DNA from: Mycobacterium sp.
GTDB lineage: Bacteria > Actinomycetota > Actinomycetes > Mycobacteriales > Mycobacteriaceae
Assembly (NCBI GenBank): GCA_021732005.1
Contig: JAKFVT010000053.1
Location: 164,964-228,963 of the forward strand
Direction: 5' to 3'
DNA length: 64,000 nucleotides
Both the position numbers and the translations under genes were made by a program. The notes beneath the pieces are model-generated. The model searched no databases. It was not told where the DNA came from and saw only the letters and a list, made by a program, of their open reading frames with translations. This document shows, piece by piece, positions 1 through 7,968 of the stretch (positions are counted from its first letter, which is position 1; each line of letters starts with the position of its first letter).

Positions 1-1107
1 CGTGTGGAACGGCCTGTTCGCGGGGTCGCCGGTGATCATGGCGATCCCATTGTCCCATCCGGTCGGTATCGCCGTCATGAAGTCGATGGCCGTCTTGATG
101 AGGTTCGGGCTGTACAGATAGTTGGCGGGGGTTGGCCGGCCCGGATTGATCGTGCGGTCATAGCCCGCTTCCACCAGAACCCGCAACGGCGGGTCGAGTG
201 TGGCCGCGATCGGCGGCCCGATGATCGGGATCTGCTCCAGTGGCATCAGCAGTGGAAGGGTCTGGGCGGGAATCAGATAGTAGGTCGTGTCCTGATACTG
301 GCCTTGGAGCTCAACAGTATTGGCGGCGAAGTAGGCCGTCTCAGGATGGAAGTACAGGAAGCCTAGTGCCACGTTGAGATCGGCCACCACATTGAGCGGG
401 TTGGTCGGAAAATCCGATACCGGATCGTATTGCCGCGCAACGTCGACGGTTGTCAGTGACATGGGCTGCGGGGAATTGGTGGTCATCGCACCGTCGAAGG
501 TCACACCGAAAACCGGTAGGTGGGCGCCGACGAAGCGTTCGAGAATTCCGCCGTTGGGCCGGTTCGGATTGGATGTGACGACGAATCCGACTCTGGCGCC
601 GGCCAGCGGATGCGCGATCAGATCGTATTTCTCTTTGGCGGTGACCGTCGCACTCTGCGAATACCCGTACACCACATAGGAAGTGTCGACCAGGGTGCGT
701 GGGCCCGTCGTGGTGAACGGCGGTTCCGTTACGGTGCAGGACTTTCCGCGCAGGCATGCATCGAGATTGGCCTGTCCGATTGCGACAGACGTATCGAACG
801 GCATGGCATGCAAGCCGGTGGCGATGGGGAATTCCTCGGGGGTGTAGACCGCCACCTGGGCGCACCCGGCGCTGCCCCCGGTACAGAGTCCCGACGGCGC
901 CACGTACACGCCGTCCGCCTTGTCCACATAGTTCGCGATGTACTGCGCGGTGTCCTGGGGAATGCTGAGCGGGTGGCCGGTGCCGCCCATGATCAGTGCT
1001 GTTGCGGCCCAGGCGATGGCGACTGAGGTCAGCGGCGTCAACGCCATGAGTAGCACGCCGCTGAGCGCGATCACGGTGGTTGCGATCGGTCGGTTCGCCT
1101 TGCGCAT
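1..1107 (-). CDS. PE-PPE-domain (serine hydrolase-like) protein, C-terminus cut by window edge
   Basis: The frame is open from an ATG at 1107 to the left edge (369 codons), so the C-terminus is missing. A good Shine-Dalgarno (AAGGGGG) lies 6 nt upstream of the ATG. Residues about 8-38 are hydrophobic and look like an export signal or anchor. YVVYGYSQSA at about 144-153 contains the GxSxS nucleophile elbow (Ser150) of the PE-PPE domain, an alpha/beta-hydrolase family found in mycobacteria. This copy has no PE or PPE N-terminal module, so it is the stand-alone secreted type. The substrate is unknown; characterised relatives have esterase or acyltransferase activity on lipids. Family assignment is firm, function is inferred. 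Confidence 0.85.
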   Translation of the reverse strand, partial: MRKANRPIATTVIALSGVLLMALTPLTSVAIAWAATALIMGGTGHPLSIPQDTAQYIANYVDKADGVYVAPSGLCTGGSAGCAQVAVYTPEEFPIATGLHAMPFDTSVAIGQANLDACLRGKSCTVTEPPFTTTGPRTLVDTSYVVYGYSQSATVTAKEKYDLIAHPLAGARVGFVVTSNPNRPNGGILERFVGAHLPVFGVTFDGAMTTNSPQPMSLTTVDVARQYDPVSDFPTNPLNVVADLNVALGFLYFHPETAYFAANTVELQGQYQDTTYYLIPAQTLPLLMPLEQIPIIGPPIAATLDPPLRVLVEAGYDRTINPGRPTPANYLYSPNLIKTAIDFMTAIPTGWDNGIAMITGDPANRPFHT

Positions 1108-1228
1108 GGCGACCCCCTTCAGTACCAACTCAGATCTGACCAGCGCTGCGCGCGTGCGGGCTATGGCCTTTGGTCACCACAGCCGCGGACCAACGGCAAC
1201 TCGTCGTCGGCGACGTGCCGCAACACAA

Positions 1229-1269
1229 CGCAAAAAGGTCAGGGGCGCAACGCCCCTGACCTTTTTGCG
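1229..1269 (-). terminator. strong bidirectional terminator hairpin
   Basis: A perfect 19-bp inverted repeat (arms 1229-1247 and 1251-1269) with a 3-nt loop. Each arm carries a run of five A or T, so a U-tract follows the GC core in either direction. It lies 12 bp beyond the stop of the lipoprotein gene and upstream of the PE-PPE gene, so it most likely ends the lipoprotein transcript. Confidence 0.85.
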
Positions 1270-1281
1270 GTTGGTGCTGAA

Positions 1282-1938
1282 TTACTTCAGGTTGGGCAGG
1301 TTCTGCTGGATCGCCGCGACCTGAGCCTTGCCCACGGCCTCGACGAAGTCCTGCGGCACCGGGTTGAGGTCACCCGGTGCGCTGCTGAAGATCGCCACCA
1401 CGACCGTGCGCTCGACGGTGAAGAGCAGAGCTGCCATCGCCGACTTGCCGTCCACCGAGGTGCCGATCGTGACGGTCGCGTCCGGGGTGACCGCGGGCAG
1501 CGGCACCGGGGAGCCGGTCACCTGACTGGGAACGCTGTTGGCGGCGCCCGTCAGGCCGGTCGCGGCCTGGGAGGCGTCGTCACTGACGATCACCGAGATG
1601 TTGATGGCGTCGGTTCCGGAGGTGAAGGTCTGCGAGACGTCCGGCGGTGCCGGCGTCAGCGTCACCTTCGGCGCGTCACCCGCCCATGGGGTGTTGGCCA
1701 CCTGCGGGATATCGGCCGGCTTCACCAGCAGCGTCGCGTAGTCCGGCGTACCCGCAGGCGTCGTGGCTTCAGCGCTGGTCGTGGCCGCAGCAGTGGTGGT
1801 CGACGTCGTCGTGGATGTTGTGGTGCTCGTCGTCGACGACGACGACTTCTCATCCTTACCGCAGCCGGCGACGACCAGTCCGAGCGCGACGGCGGCCGCC
1901 GTCACTCGGACGATTGCTCGCGTGCGTACAGGATCCAT
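1282..1938 (-). CDS. exported lipoprotein of unknown function
   Basis: 218 aa from ATG 1938, which has a GGGGAG Shine-Dalgarno 8-9 nt upstream; an upstream in-frame ATG at 1980 lacks one and would bury the signal peptide. Residues 5-25 form a lipoprotein signal peptide ending in the lipobox VAGC (Cys26). A Ser/Thr linker with three SSTT/TSTT-type repeats spans about 31-58. The mature domain (about 62-218) has no catalytic motif I recognise; it resembles small mycobacterial Lpp/Lpq lipoproteins. Lipid anchoring at the outer face of the membrane is inferred. It is monocistronic, closed by the hairpin at 1229-1269. Confidence 0.8.
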   Translation of the reverse strand: MDPVRTRAIVRVTAAAVALGLVVAGCGKDEKSSSSTTSTTTSTTTSTTTAAATTSAEATTPAGTPDYATLLVKPADIPQVANTPWAGDAPKVTLTPAPPDVSQTFTSGTDAINISVIVSDDASQAATGLTGAANSVPSQVTGSPVPLPAVTPDATVTIGTSVDGKSAMAALLFTVERTVVVAIFSSAPGDLNPVPQDFVEAVGKAQVAAIQQNLPNLK

Positions 1939-2038
1939 GACAGCGATCTCCCCTCCGGCCACACCCCGGCGGAGGGCCAAGGGCAGCCTAAACGAGCCAG
2001 GCCGCCAGCCTGCGATTATTTGACTTATTGGTTAAGAA

Positions 2039-3181
2039 TCAGGCGTTGTGCGGGGTCACGAGGAACTTTTCCCCCGTTGCCCGCTTGACGTATTCGGTGA
2101 AGGCGTCGGGGTTGAGCATGCCGGCGAGTGACACCTCACGGGTGTAGTTGCTGGCGAACGTTGTCGTGAGCTCGGCGGCCACGCGAGTGCGCAACCGGCC
2201 GATCGTCTCGGCGCCGGCCGTGGCGAGGAATGGGGTCAGCAGCCAGCCACCGATCCCCCACGACATTCCGAAGTCCCGCGTCAGCACCGTCGGGCTGGTG
2301 TCGAGTGCACCGTAGATATAGACCTGCTTGTGGACGTCCGACCCGTAGCGCGAGTACTCGCCCGCTTTCGCGTTGGCCGCCACCTCCATGGCGTTGAGGA
2401 TGTCGCTCGCCAGGGTCCCACCGCCGGTGGCGTCGAAGGCCAGGGTGGCCGACGTTGCCTTGAGTGCCTCCACCAGATCAGCGGTGAACGACGGCGACGT
2501 CGAGTTGAGGACGTACTCGGCGCCGAGCGCGGTGAGCAGTTGTTCCTGTTCGGGCTTGCGGACGATGTTGACCAGCGGGATGCCGTCTTTCTGGCAGATC
2601 TTGACCAGCATCTGCCCCAGATTCGATGCGGCCGCGGTGTGTACGAGCGCCGAATGCCCTTCGCGCCGCATGGTTTCCGTCATCCCCAGCGCCGTCAGCG
2701 GGTTGACGAACGACGACGCCCCGTCGCGGGCGGTGGCGCCGTCGGGCAGGACCAGACACATCGGCGCGTCGACCACGCGGTATTGGGAGTACATCGCGCC
2801 GGCCGCGATCCCGACGGTTTTGCCGATGAGGGATTGGGCCGCCTCGGATGACCCGGCGGCCACCACGGTGCCGGCCCCCTCATTGCCCACCGGGAGGGAC
2901 TTGTCGAGTCGCGCGGAAAGGCCGGCAAGGGAACGCTCCGGTACGGATGCGGTGACAACGGGACGTTCCGGTGTGCCCGTCACCGTCGCGGTGCTCATAT
3001 CCGCGGTCGCGATCAAGAGCCCAAGGTCGGACGGGTTGATCGGTGCTGCCTCGACCCGCACCAACACCTGGTTGTCGCCGGGCGTGGGAACGCCGACCTC
3101 CTGTAACGAGAGTTCGAGTTTGCCGTCAGACGTCACCAGCGAACGCAGCTCAAGAGCCTTGTCGGGCAGATTTTCGACCAT
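2039..3181 (-). CDS. MDR-superfamily NAD(P)H-dependent oxidoreductase (quinone reductase/alcohol dehydrogenase-like)
   Basis: 380 aa. The N-terminal GroES-like part includes VLVRVEAAPINPSDLG (about 40-55) and VGNEGAGTVVAAGS (about 98-111). The Rossmann half has VHTAAASNLGQMLVKI (about 180-195) and a second nucleotide-binding stretch, FDATGGGTL. The Cys/His/Glu catalytic zinc ligands and the four-Cys structural zinc lobe of true alcohol dehydrogenases are absent, so it belongs to the zinc-free quinone oxidoreductase/enoyl reductase branch despite the common zinc-binding label. ATG 3181 has GAGGCG 7 nt upstream. It is divergent from the CsbD gene. The substrate cannot be told from sequence. Confidence 0.85.
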   Translation of the reverse strand: MVENLPDKALELRSLVTSDGKLELSLQEVGVPTPGDNQVLVRVEAAPINPSDLGLLIATADMSTATVTGTPERPVVTASVPERSLAGLSARLDKSLPVGNEGAGTVVAAGSSEAAQSLIGKTVGIAAGAMYSQYRVVDAPMCLVLPDGATARDGASSFVNPLTALGMTETMRREGHSALVHTAAASNLGQMLVKICQKDGIPLVNIVRKPEQEQLLTALGAEYVLNSTSPSFTADLVEALKATSATLAFDATGGGTLASDILNAMEVAANAKAGEYSRYGSDVHKQVYIYGALDTSPTVLTRDFGMSWGIGGWLLTPFLATAGAETIGRLRTRVAAELTTTFASNYTREVSLAGMLNPDAFTEYVKRATGEKFLVTPHNA

Positions 3182-3288
3182 TAGGGGCGCCTCGTTTCTG
3201 ATGACGATCGACAGTTCGAATCATAGGAACGTCCAACGCCGGCCGGAACCTTCCGCCGATTCACAATTGCCTCGGTGCGCGGCGTCAC

Positions 3289-3315
3289 GATTGAACCTTC
3301 GCTGATGGCGGGTAT
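3289..3315 (+). promoter_or_regulatory. SigF-like promoter for the CsbD-type gene
   Basis: GATT at 3289-3292 and GGGTAT at 3310-3315 are separated by 17 bp, close to the mycobacterial SigF consensus (GTTT, 15-17 bp, GGGTAT), with one mismatch in the -35. The predicted start is about 3323, giving a 30-nt leader that contains the GGAAGGA Shine-Dalgarno of the next gene. The stress-protein context fits SigF or SigB control. Confidence 0.5.
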
Positions 3316-3353
3316 ATAGCGCTGTACACCTGACCTGAACGGAAGGAACGACC

Positions 3354-3584
3354 ATGGGCGACAGCGGACCCGAAGAGGCCGTCAAAGGCATCGTCGAAGA
3401 CGTGAAGGGCAAGGCGAAGGAAGTCGTCGGCATCGTCACCGACAAGGATGACCTACGCGAAGAAGGCCGCGCGCAGCAGGACAAGGCCGAGGCCGCACGC
3501 GATGTAGCCAAGAAGGAAGCCGAAGCCGAGGCCGCTCGCGCCGCGGAGCAGGCCGCCGAGGCGCGGCAGAAGGCCGCCGAGTAA
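3354..3584 (+). CDS. CsbD-like stress-response protein
   Basis: A 76-aa, highly charged, Ala/Glu/Lys-rich protein with no hydrophobic segment. The N-terminal half, EEAVKGIVEDVKGKAKEVVG followed by KDDLREEGRAQQDKA, matches the CsbD family (general-stress proteins; mycobacterial members are also called microaggregate-binding). The C-terminal 35 residues are a heptad-like Ala/Glu helix. ATG 3354 has GGAAGGA 7 nt upstream. A SigF-like promoter precedes it and a clear terminator follows, so it is an independent unit. The molecular function of the family is unknown. Confidence 0.85.
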   Translation: MGDSGPEEAVKGIVEDVKGKAKEVVGIVTDKDDLREEGRAQQDKAEAARDVAKKEAEAEAARAAEQAAEARQKAAE

Positions 3585-3599
3585 CTCAGCATTCAAGCG

Positions 3600-3646
3600 G
3601 GGATGCGTTGTGCGCCAGAGGTTTGGAGGCACAACGCATCCCTTTT
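3600..3646 (+). terminator. intrinsic terminator after CsbD gene
   Basis: A perfect 14-bp inverted repeat (3600-3613 and 3629-3642, 15-nt loop) followed directly by TTTT at 3643-3646. It starts 15 bp after the CsbD stop. Confidence 0.85.
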
Positions 3647-3769
3647 GCTCTTTCTGCGGTGAGGTGGCTCTGACACAGGCAGTTCGGCACCCGGTTTGAA
3701 AATGACAGATCCGGCAATTCCCTAGGCGCAGTACTACATCGCTACACACGCTCTACGAACGGATGAAAC

Positions 3770-3925
3770 ATGATTGTCCTCGGCATCATCCTGCTTTTGA
3801 TCGGCTACTTCACCGGCCTGTCAATCCTCTACACCATCGGTGGGATCCTCGTCGTAGTCGGCCTCGTGCTGTGGATCCTCGGAGCAGTCGGGCGCCCGGT
3901 CGGCGGACGAAAAGTCTGGTTCTAG
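3770..3925 (+). CDS. 51-aa membrane protein, DUF6131-type
   Basis: A short gene of 51 aa. It begins MIVLGIILLLIGYF, continues LYTIGGILVVVGLVLWIL, and ends with a basic tail (GGRKVWF). The two hydrophobic helices joined by a short turn are the pattern of the DUF6131 family of tiny actinobacterial membrane proteins, which often lie near other stress genes. The Shine-Dalgarno is weak (CGGA about 8 nt upstream), so start strength is uncertain, but reading frame and family pattern agree. No function is known. It is followed by the hairpin at 3984-4023. Confidence 0.75.
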   Translation: MIVLGIILLLIGYFTGLSILYTIGGILVVVGLVLWILGAVGRPVGGRKVWF

Positions 3926-3983
3926 CGCCGCGTCGCGGCGCGTGTTCAGCCGCCGGTAATCCCGGGGGCGCTGAATGACTTCT

Positions 3984-4023
3984 GATGTCCCGAGACACCG
4001 CTGACACGGTGTCTCGGGACATC
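3984..4023. terminator. bidirectional hairpin between DUF6131 gene and tRNA
   Basis: A perfect 17-bp inverted repeat (3984-4000 and 4007-4023, 6-nt loop CTGACA). It lies between the plus-strand small gene and the 3' end of the minus-strand tRNA, so it can terminate both. There is no long U-tract, as is usual in mycobacteria. Confidence 0.7.
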
Positions 4024-4046
4024 GTTTGCGTCTGAGACCTGCGTTG

Positions 4047-4120
4047 TAGGGCGGGCGGGGCTCGAACCCGCGACCAATGGATTATGAGTCCACGGCTCTA
4101 ACCAACTGAGCTACCGCCCC
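4047..4120 (-). tRNA. tRNA with CAU anticodon (elongator Met, or Ile2)
   Basis: A full cloverleaf: acceptor GGGGCGG/CCGCCCU with a G1-U72 wobble, D-arm AGCUCAGUUGGUUAGAGC, anticodon loop CUCAUAA (anticodon CAU), T-arm GCGGG-UUCGAGC-CCCGC, discriminator A73. CCA is not encoded. The anticodon stem lacks the three G-C pairs of an initiator, so this is either elongator tRNA-Met or the lysidine-modified tRNA-Ile2 that reads AUA. The variable-loop UGGUC context resembles Ile2, but sequence alone does not settle it. Confidence 0.9.
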
Positions 4121-4175
4121 CTGGTGCGGACCCTATCGTCGCATGTCCGCCTCGCCCCAGGGCAGAAGGTCGGAC

Positions 4176-4673
4176 TCAGCCCAGGGCGGTGCCGTCGTCC
4201 CGCAGTACCGCTTCGACATCACTGCGGAACGCCGAAAGCTGCTCGCGCTGCTCATCGGTGTACTCGCGTGCGGAGTCGTCGAGCACGCAGACCGTGCCCA
4301 CCACGCTTCCCGACGCGTCGTGCACCGGCAGGCCCAGATAGTTGTGCAGGCCGAACTCCGTCTCATCCTCGTTGCCGGCGAACGTCGCATCTTCGCGCGA
4401 ATCCCGCACGAACAACGGGCTGTCAGCGTCGACCACCTTCTCGCAGTAAAGCGGCACCCGGGAACCGTCGTCACGGGCCTTCTTGCCGGCCGCCCCCACC
4501 GTGTAGTGCTTGGTGGCCTCGCCGGCAGTGGCCGCCACCACCATTGAATCGGGTTCGGAGCGCATCACCAGAACGGACTTCACCCCGAGTTGCTCAGCAA
4601 TCTTCTCCAGTTGGCCGGCCAGCGGTGAGAGCCCCGCGGTGGTGTCGGTCTTGTGGGGTTCGGCATCAGACAT
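4176..4673 (-). CDS. GAF-domain protein
   Basis: 165 aa from ATG 4673, with GGGAG upstream; longer in-frame starts would run through the start of the divergent threonine aldolase gene. One GAF fold covers about 20-160: a helix (PLAGQLEKIAEQLGVKSVLV), the core FVRDSREDATFAGNEDETEFG, and YLGLPVHDASGSVVGTVCVL, the classic last two strands. There is no output domain, so it is a stand-alone small-molecule or redox sensor. The ligand is unknown. The gene is transcribed toward the CAU tRNA and divergently from ltaE. Confidence 0.8.
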   Translation of the reverse strand: MSDAEPHKTDTTAGLSPLAGQLEKIAEQLGVKSVLVMRSEPDSMVVAATAGEATKHYTVGAAGKKARDDGSRVPLYCEKVVDADSPLFVRDSREDATFAGNEDETEFGLHNYLGLPVHDASGSVVGTVCVLDDSAREYTDEQREQLSAFRSDVEAVLRDDGTALG

Positions 4674-4734
4674 CGCACCAGTCTCCCGGCGCGCGCAGTG
4701 GGCGGCAACAGTTTCACTCATGCCGCGGTGCACG

Positions 4735-5775
4735 ATGGTTACTGTGCCCATCCCCTCCAGCGCGTTCGCCTCCGACAACGCCGCTCCCGCACACCCCCGC
4801 GCCCTCGAGGCGATCCAGGCCGCCAATGACGGCGCCGCCGCGTCCTACGGCGGTGACCCCCTGACTCAACGCGCGGCCGACCGCATCCGGGACGCCTTCG
4901 ACTCCCCGGGCGCCGATGTCCTGTTCGCCTTCACCGGCACCGGCGCGAACATCATCGCGCTGACCGCCGCCGTGCGGCCCTGGCACGAAATTCTCTGCAG
5001 CGATGTCGCGCATAGCCTGCTCGACGAGGCCGGCGGTCCCGTCCGGGTTTCCGGCGCCAGCCTCGTCGCGCTGCCCAGCGACGACGGCCTCATCGACCCG
5101 GCTCTGCTGGACCGCCGCATCACCCGCCGCGGCGAGGTGCACCACTCCCAACCGCGGATCGTCACCATCACCCAGTCCACCGAGAACGGCCGCGTCTGGC
5201 AGCCTGAGGCGATCGCCGCATTCGTCGACCACGCGCACGACCTCGACCTGCTGGTCCATGTTGACGGCTCCCGCGTCGCCAATGCCATTGCTGCTCTGGG
5301 TGTCTCGCCCCTGCACGCCGTCGGCGACGCCGACATCGTCACGGTGGGCGGCACCAAGAACGGCATGCTGTTCGGCGACGCGATCCTGGTACGACGCCCC
5401 GAACACTTCAGCGGTATCGAGTTCATCCAGAAGCAGATCGGTCACCTGGCCAGCAAACACCGTTACGTCGCAGCACAATTCGACGCCATGCTGACCGACG
5501 GCCTATGGCTGAAAACAGCCGCCCACGCCAATGCCATGGCCGGCAAACTCAGCTCCGGTCTGACCGAACTCGGCCTGCACCTGGCGTCGACCACCGACGC
5601 CAACGAAGTGTTCGTCGACCTGCCCGCCGACGCACTGGCCGCCGTGCGCCAACACTTCGCGGTGCACGTCCCCGACCCTCACAAGCCCGCCGCCCGGTTC
5701 GTCTGTTCGTGGGCGACCACCGACGCCGACGTCGATGCCGCCCTGGCTGCGCTTGCTCAGGCGAAGACGGTCTGA
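4735..5775 (+). CDS. low-specificity L-threonine aldolase (PLP enzyme)
   Basis: About 346 aa. A fold-type I PLP enzyme that splits threonine or allo-threonine to glycine and acetaldehyde. Family marks: FASDNAAPAHPRALEAI near the N-terminus, FTGTGANIIAL (cofactor loop), LVHVDGSRVANA (Asp binding the pyridine N), and VTVGGTKNGML with the Schiff-base lysine. ATG 4735 is preferred; ATG 4720 (five codons longer) is also possible, and neither has a clear Shine-Dalgarno. It is divergent from the GAF gene, and its last 19 nt overlap the end of the convergent AhpD-like gene. Confidence 0.88.
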   Translation: MVTVPIPSSAFASDNAAPAHPRALEAIQAANDGAAASYGGDPLTQRAADRIRDAFDSPGADVLFAFTGTGANIIALTAAVRPWHEILCSDVAHSLLDEAGGPVRVSGASLVALPSDDGLIDPALLDRRITRRGEVHHSQPRIVTITQSTENGRVWQPEAIAAFVDHAHDLDLLVHVDGSRVANAIAALGVSPLHAVGDADIVTVGGTKNGMLFGDAILVRRPEHFSGIEFIQKQIGHLASKHRYVAAQFDAMLTDGLWLKTAAHANAMAGKLSSGLTELGLHLASTTDANEVFVDLPADALAAVRQHFAVHVPDPHKPAARFVCSWATTDADVDAALAALAQAKTV

Positions 5776-6599
5776 CCGTCCTCGTCGATGAGGTAGCACT
5801 CGGTGCCCTCTTCGACGCGGGCCTGATCGGCCTTCAATGACACCGCGATCTTGTTGCTGGCATTGCGCATCACGTCCAGGGTCAGTTCGCGGGCCTGCTC
5901 CTGCGAGAAGTGCTCGCGCACAGCGGAAGCCACCGCCGGACTGATCCGCGCCGGCGACCAGATCAGCGCGTCGGCATAGCGCAACGCCGCCTTGTGCGCA
6001 TCGGTCAGCAATTCAGAAGACTCGAAGTGCTCGATGTCGTCGTACATCGATTCGCTGCCACCGGCGTCCAAAGCCTTGCTCTCCCGCAGCGATTTGCACA
6101 GCCGGCAGTTGTGGGCAACAGCTCCGCGCAGCCGCACCACCTCGGTGGTGACCGGGTCCAGCGATCGCAGCCGCGCAACCCCGGGCAATAGCTGGTTGAA
6201 CAACACATCACCGGCGTCGATGCCCGGATCCCACACCGGCGCGTCGGGCACCCAACCGACCGGCAACCCGAGTACCTCGAGGCCGTTGCGTACCCGAGGT
6301 AGGAAGTCGGCGAAGAACATCTGGATGACCGCGGCGAAGCTCGCCGCACCCAGCGCACCGGTCAGCGCCTCCCGCTGACGGTCGGAGATCGCCGACACGT
6401 CGACACTGAACTGTTCGGCGAACTCGGCCACCACCTTCTCGGCGTCCGACTCGGGCGCGCTCACCGGCGTCTGCGCGGGCAGCGGAGTCAACGAGAGGGT
6501 GTCGCCACAGGTGGTGCGGATCAGCCCCACCAGACGCTGCAGGTCGGCCGGTGATTGCACCACCAGCTGGGTCAGGACAGCGTCGAGATCATCGGCCAT
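5757..6599 (-). CDS. AhpD/carboxymuconolactone decarboxylase-family protein
   Basis: 280 aa. The CMD/AhpD core is at about 140-260: TTEVVRLRGAVAHNCRLCKS contains the Glu plus CxxC redox pair (Cys165 and Cys168) of the alkylhydroperoxidase-like subfamily, and a second helical CMD repeat follows (LTDAHKAALRYADALIW). A non-catalytic N-terminal extension of about 130 aa precedes it. Likely a small thiol-dependent peroxidase-type protein; the physiological reductant is unknown. The gene converges on ltaE with a 19-bp overlap of coding ends. It lies just downstream of tldE on the same strand (8-bp gap) and may be cotranscribed with it. Confidence 0.8.
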   Translation of the reverse strand: MADDLDAVLTQLVVQSPADLQRLVGLIRTTCGDTLSLTPLPAQTPVSAPESDAEKVVAEFAEQFSVDVSAISDRQREALTGALGAASFAAVIQMFFADFLPRVRNGLEVLGLPVGWVPDAPVWDPGIDAGDVLFNQLLPGVARLRSLDPVTTEVVRLRGAVAHNCRLCKSLRESKALDAGGSESMYDDIEHFESSELLTDAHKAALRYADALIWSPARISPAVASAVREHFSQEQARELTLDVMRNASNKIAVSLKADQARVEEGTECYLIDEDGQTVFA

Positions 6600-6606
6600 C
6601 TGCCGA

Positions 6607-7968
6607 TTATTGCGCCTGGCTCACCGACGACATGTGGAAGTCGGGGATTCGCAGCGTCGGCATCACCGCTCGGGTCGCCCAGTCGCCCCATTCGCGGGGC
6701 AACGTCTGCTCGGGCACGCCCGCCTCGGTGGCGCGGCGCAGCAGATCCAGCGGGCTCTCGTTGAAGCGGAAATTGTTGACCGCCCCGGTGACTTCGCCAT
6801 CCTCGATCAGGTACACCCCGTCGCGGGTCAGCCCGGTCAGCAGCAGGGTGGTGGGATCGACGGTGCGGATGTACCACAGCGTGGTCAGCAGCAGCCCGCG
6901 CTCAGTCGCCGCCACCATGTCCGCCAACGCGGCGCTCCCGCCGGTCATCAACAGGTTGTCGGCCGGTACCGCGACCGACGTCCCGAACTCGGCGGCCGCG
7001 GCGCGCGGGTAGGCCAGCGCGTTGATGGCGCCGTCGCGGATCCAGTCCACCCGCCCGATGTCGAGCCCGTTGTCGAACACCGAGATCGTCTCCGAACCGC
7101 TGGTGGCCGCGACGAACGGCGCGCACTCCTGTCCCGGTGCGAACGGATCGGAGTACATCGTCAGCGGCAGTTCGGTGAGCCTCTCCCCGACCCTGGTGCC
7201 GCCGCCGGGGGCCGACAACGCCGTCCGGCCCTCCTCGGCGCCGCGACCGTCCATCGACCAGCCGAGGTAGATCATCATGTCGGCCACCGCGGATGGCGGC
7301 ATCAAGGTCTCGTAGCGGCCGGCGGGCAGCTCGACGGTCCGGTCGGCCCAGCCGAGTCGCATCGCCAGATCGTCGAGCAGCGTGTCGGTCGGGACGTCGG
7401 TGAACCACGGCGTGCTGATGCCCGCCCACGCGCTGGCACGGTCGCGTTTGGCGTTGATCTCCACGGTCCCGGTGGGCTGGGTGAAGCGCCGGCGGATCCC
7501 GGTCGAGGTGGCCAGGAACGTCGTCTCGACGACGTGGTGGGCGTAGCCGTACAACCGGTCGGTGCGCCCGAAGCCGCCCGACAGTGATTCGGCGACATCG
7601 GCAAACACCTCGGCCCCGGTCTCCGGGATCGACTCGTTCCAGTCGTCGGGGGTACCGCTGCCGGTCAGCAGCTGCGCACTGTCCCGGGCGTCGGGAGCGG
7701 CGTGGGCGGCGTGTTCGGCGGCGGCCACCAACACCGCGATCGCCGCCGGGTTGACGTCACTGCTGCGGACCGCACCGGTGTGCGATGTATCGCCTTTGCG
7801 CACAATCGAAATCACGGTGGTCGACCGGGTGGTCGAAACGCCGTTGGTGGTCATCGAGTTCCCGGCCCACCGCAGCGACGCCTCGGCACGATCGGTGACG
7901 ATCACGATCGTTTCGTCGACGGTGGCGGCCCGCAAAGCCAACTCGACGACCTGCTGGGCGGGGATCAT
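6607..7968 (-). CDS. TldE/PmbA-type metalloprotease-like subunit
   Basis: 453 aa from ATG 7968, whose A overlaps the TGA stop of tldD (ATGA), a translational-coupling start. It matches the TldE/PmbA family, which pairs with TldD to form a heterodimeric protease that processes modified peptides and degrades unfolded ones. TldE lacks the zinc-binding HExxxH and is the partner that shapes the chamber. In other bacteria the pair acts on gyrase-poison or RiPP-type precursors; no such substrate gene is visible here. The order tldD-tldE next to uspABC is as in M. tuberculosis (about Rv2314c-Rv2318). Confidence 0.9.
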   Translation of the reverse strand: MIPAQQVVELALRAATVDETIVIVTDRAEASLRWAGNSMTTNGVSTTRSTTVISIVRKGDTSHTGAVRSSDVNPAAIAVLVAAAEHAAHAAPDARDSAQLLTGSGTPDDWNESIPETGAEVFADVAESLSGGFGRTDRLYGYAHHVVETTFLATSTGIRRRFTQPTGTVEINAKRDRASAWAGISTPWFTDVPTDTLLDDLAMRLGWADRTVELPAGRYETLMPPSAVADMMIYLGWSMDGRGAEEGRTALSAPGGGTRVGERLTELPLTMYSDPFAPGQECAPFVAATSGSETISVFDNGLDIGRVDWIRDGAINALAYPRAAAAEFGTSVAVPADNLLMTGGSAALADMVAATERGLLLTTLWYIRTVDPTTLLLTGLTRDGVYLIEDGEVTGAVNNFRFNESPLDLLRRATEAGVPEQTLPREWGDWATRAVMPTLRIPDFHMSSVSQAQ

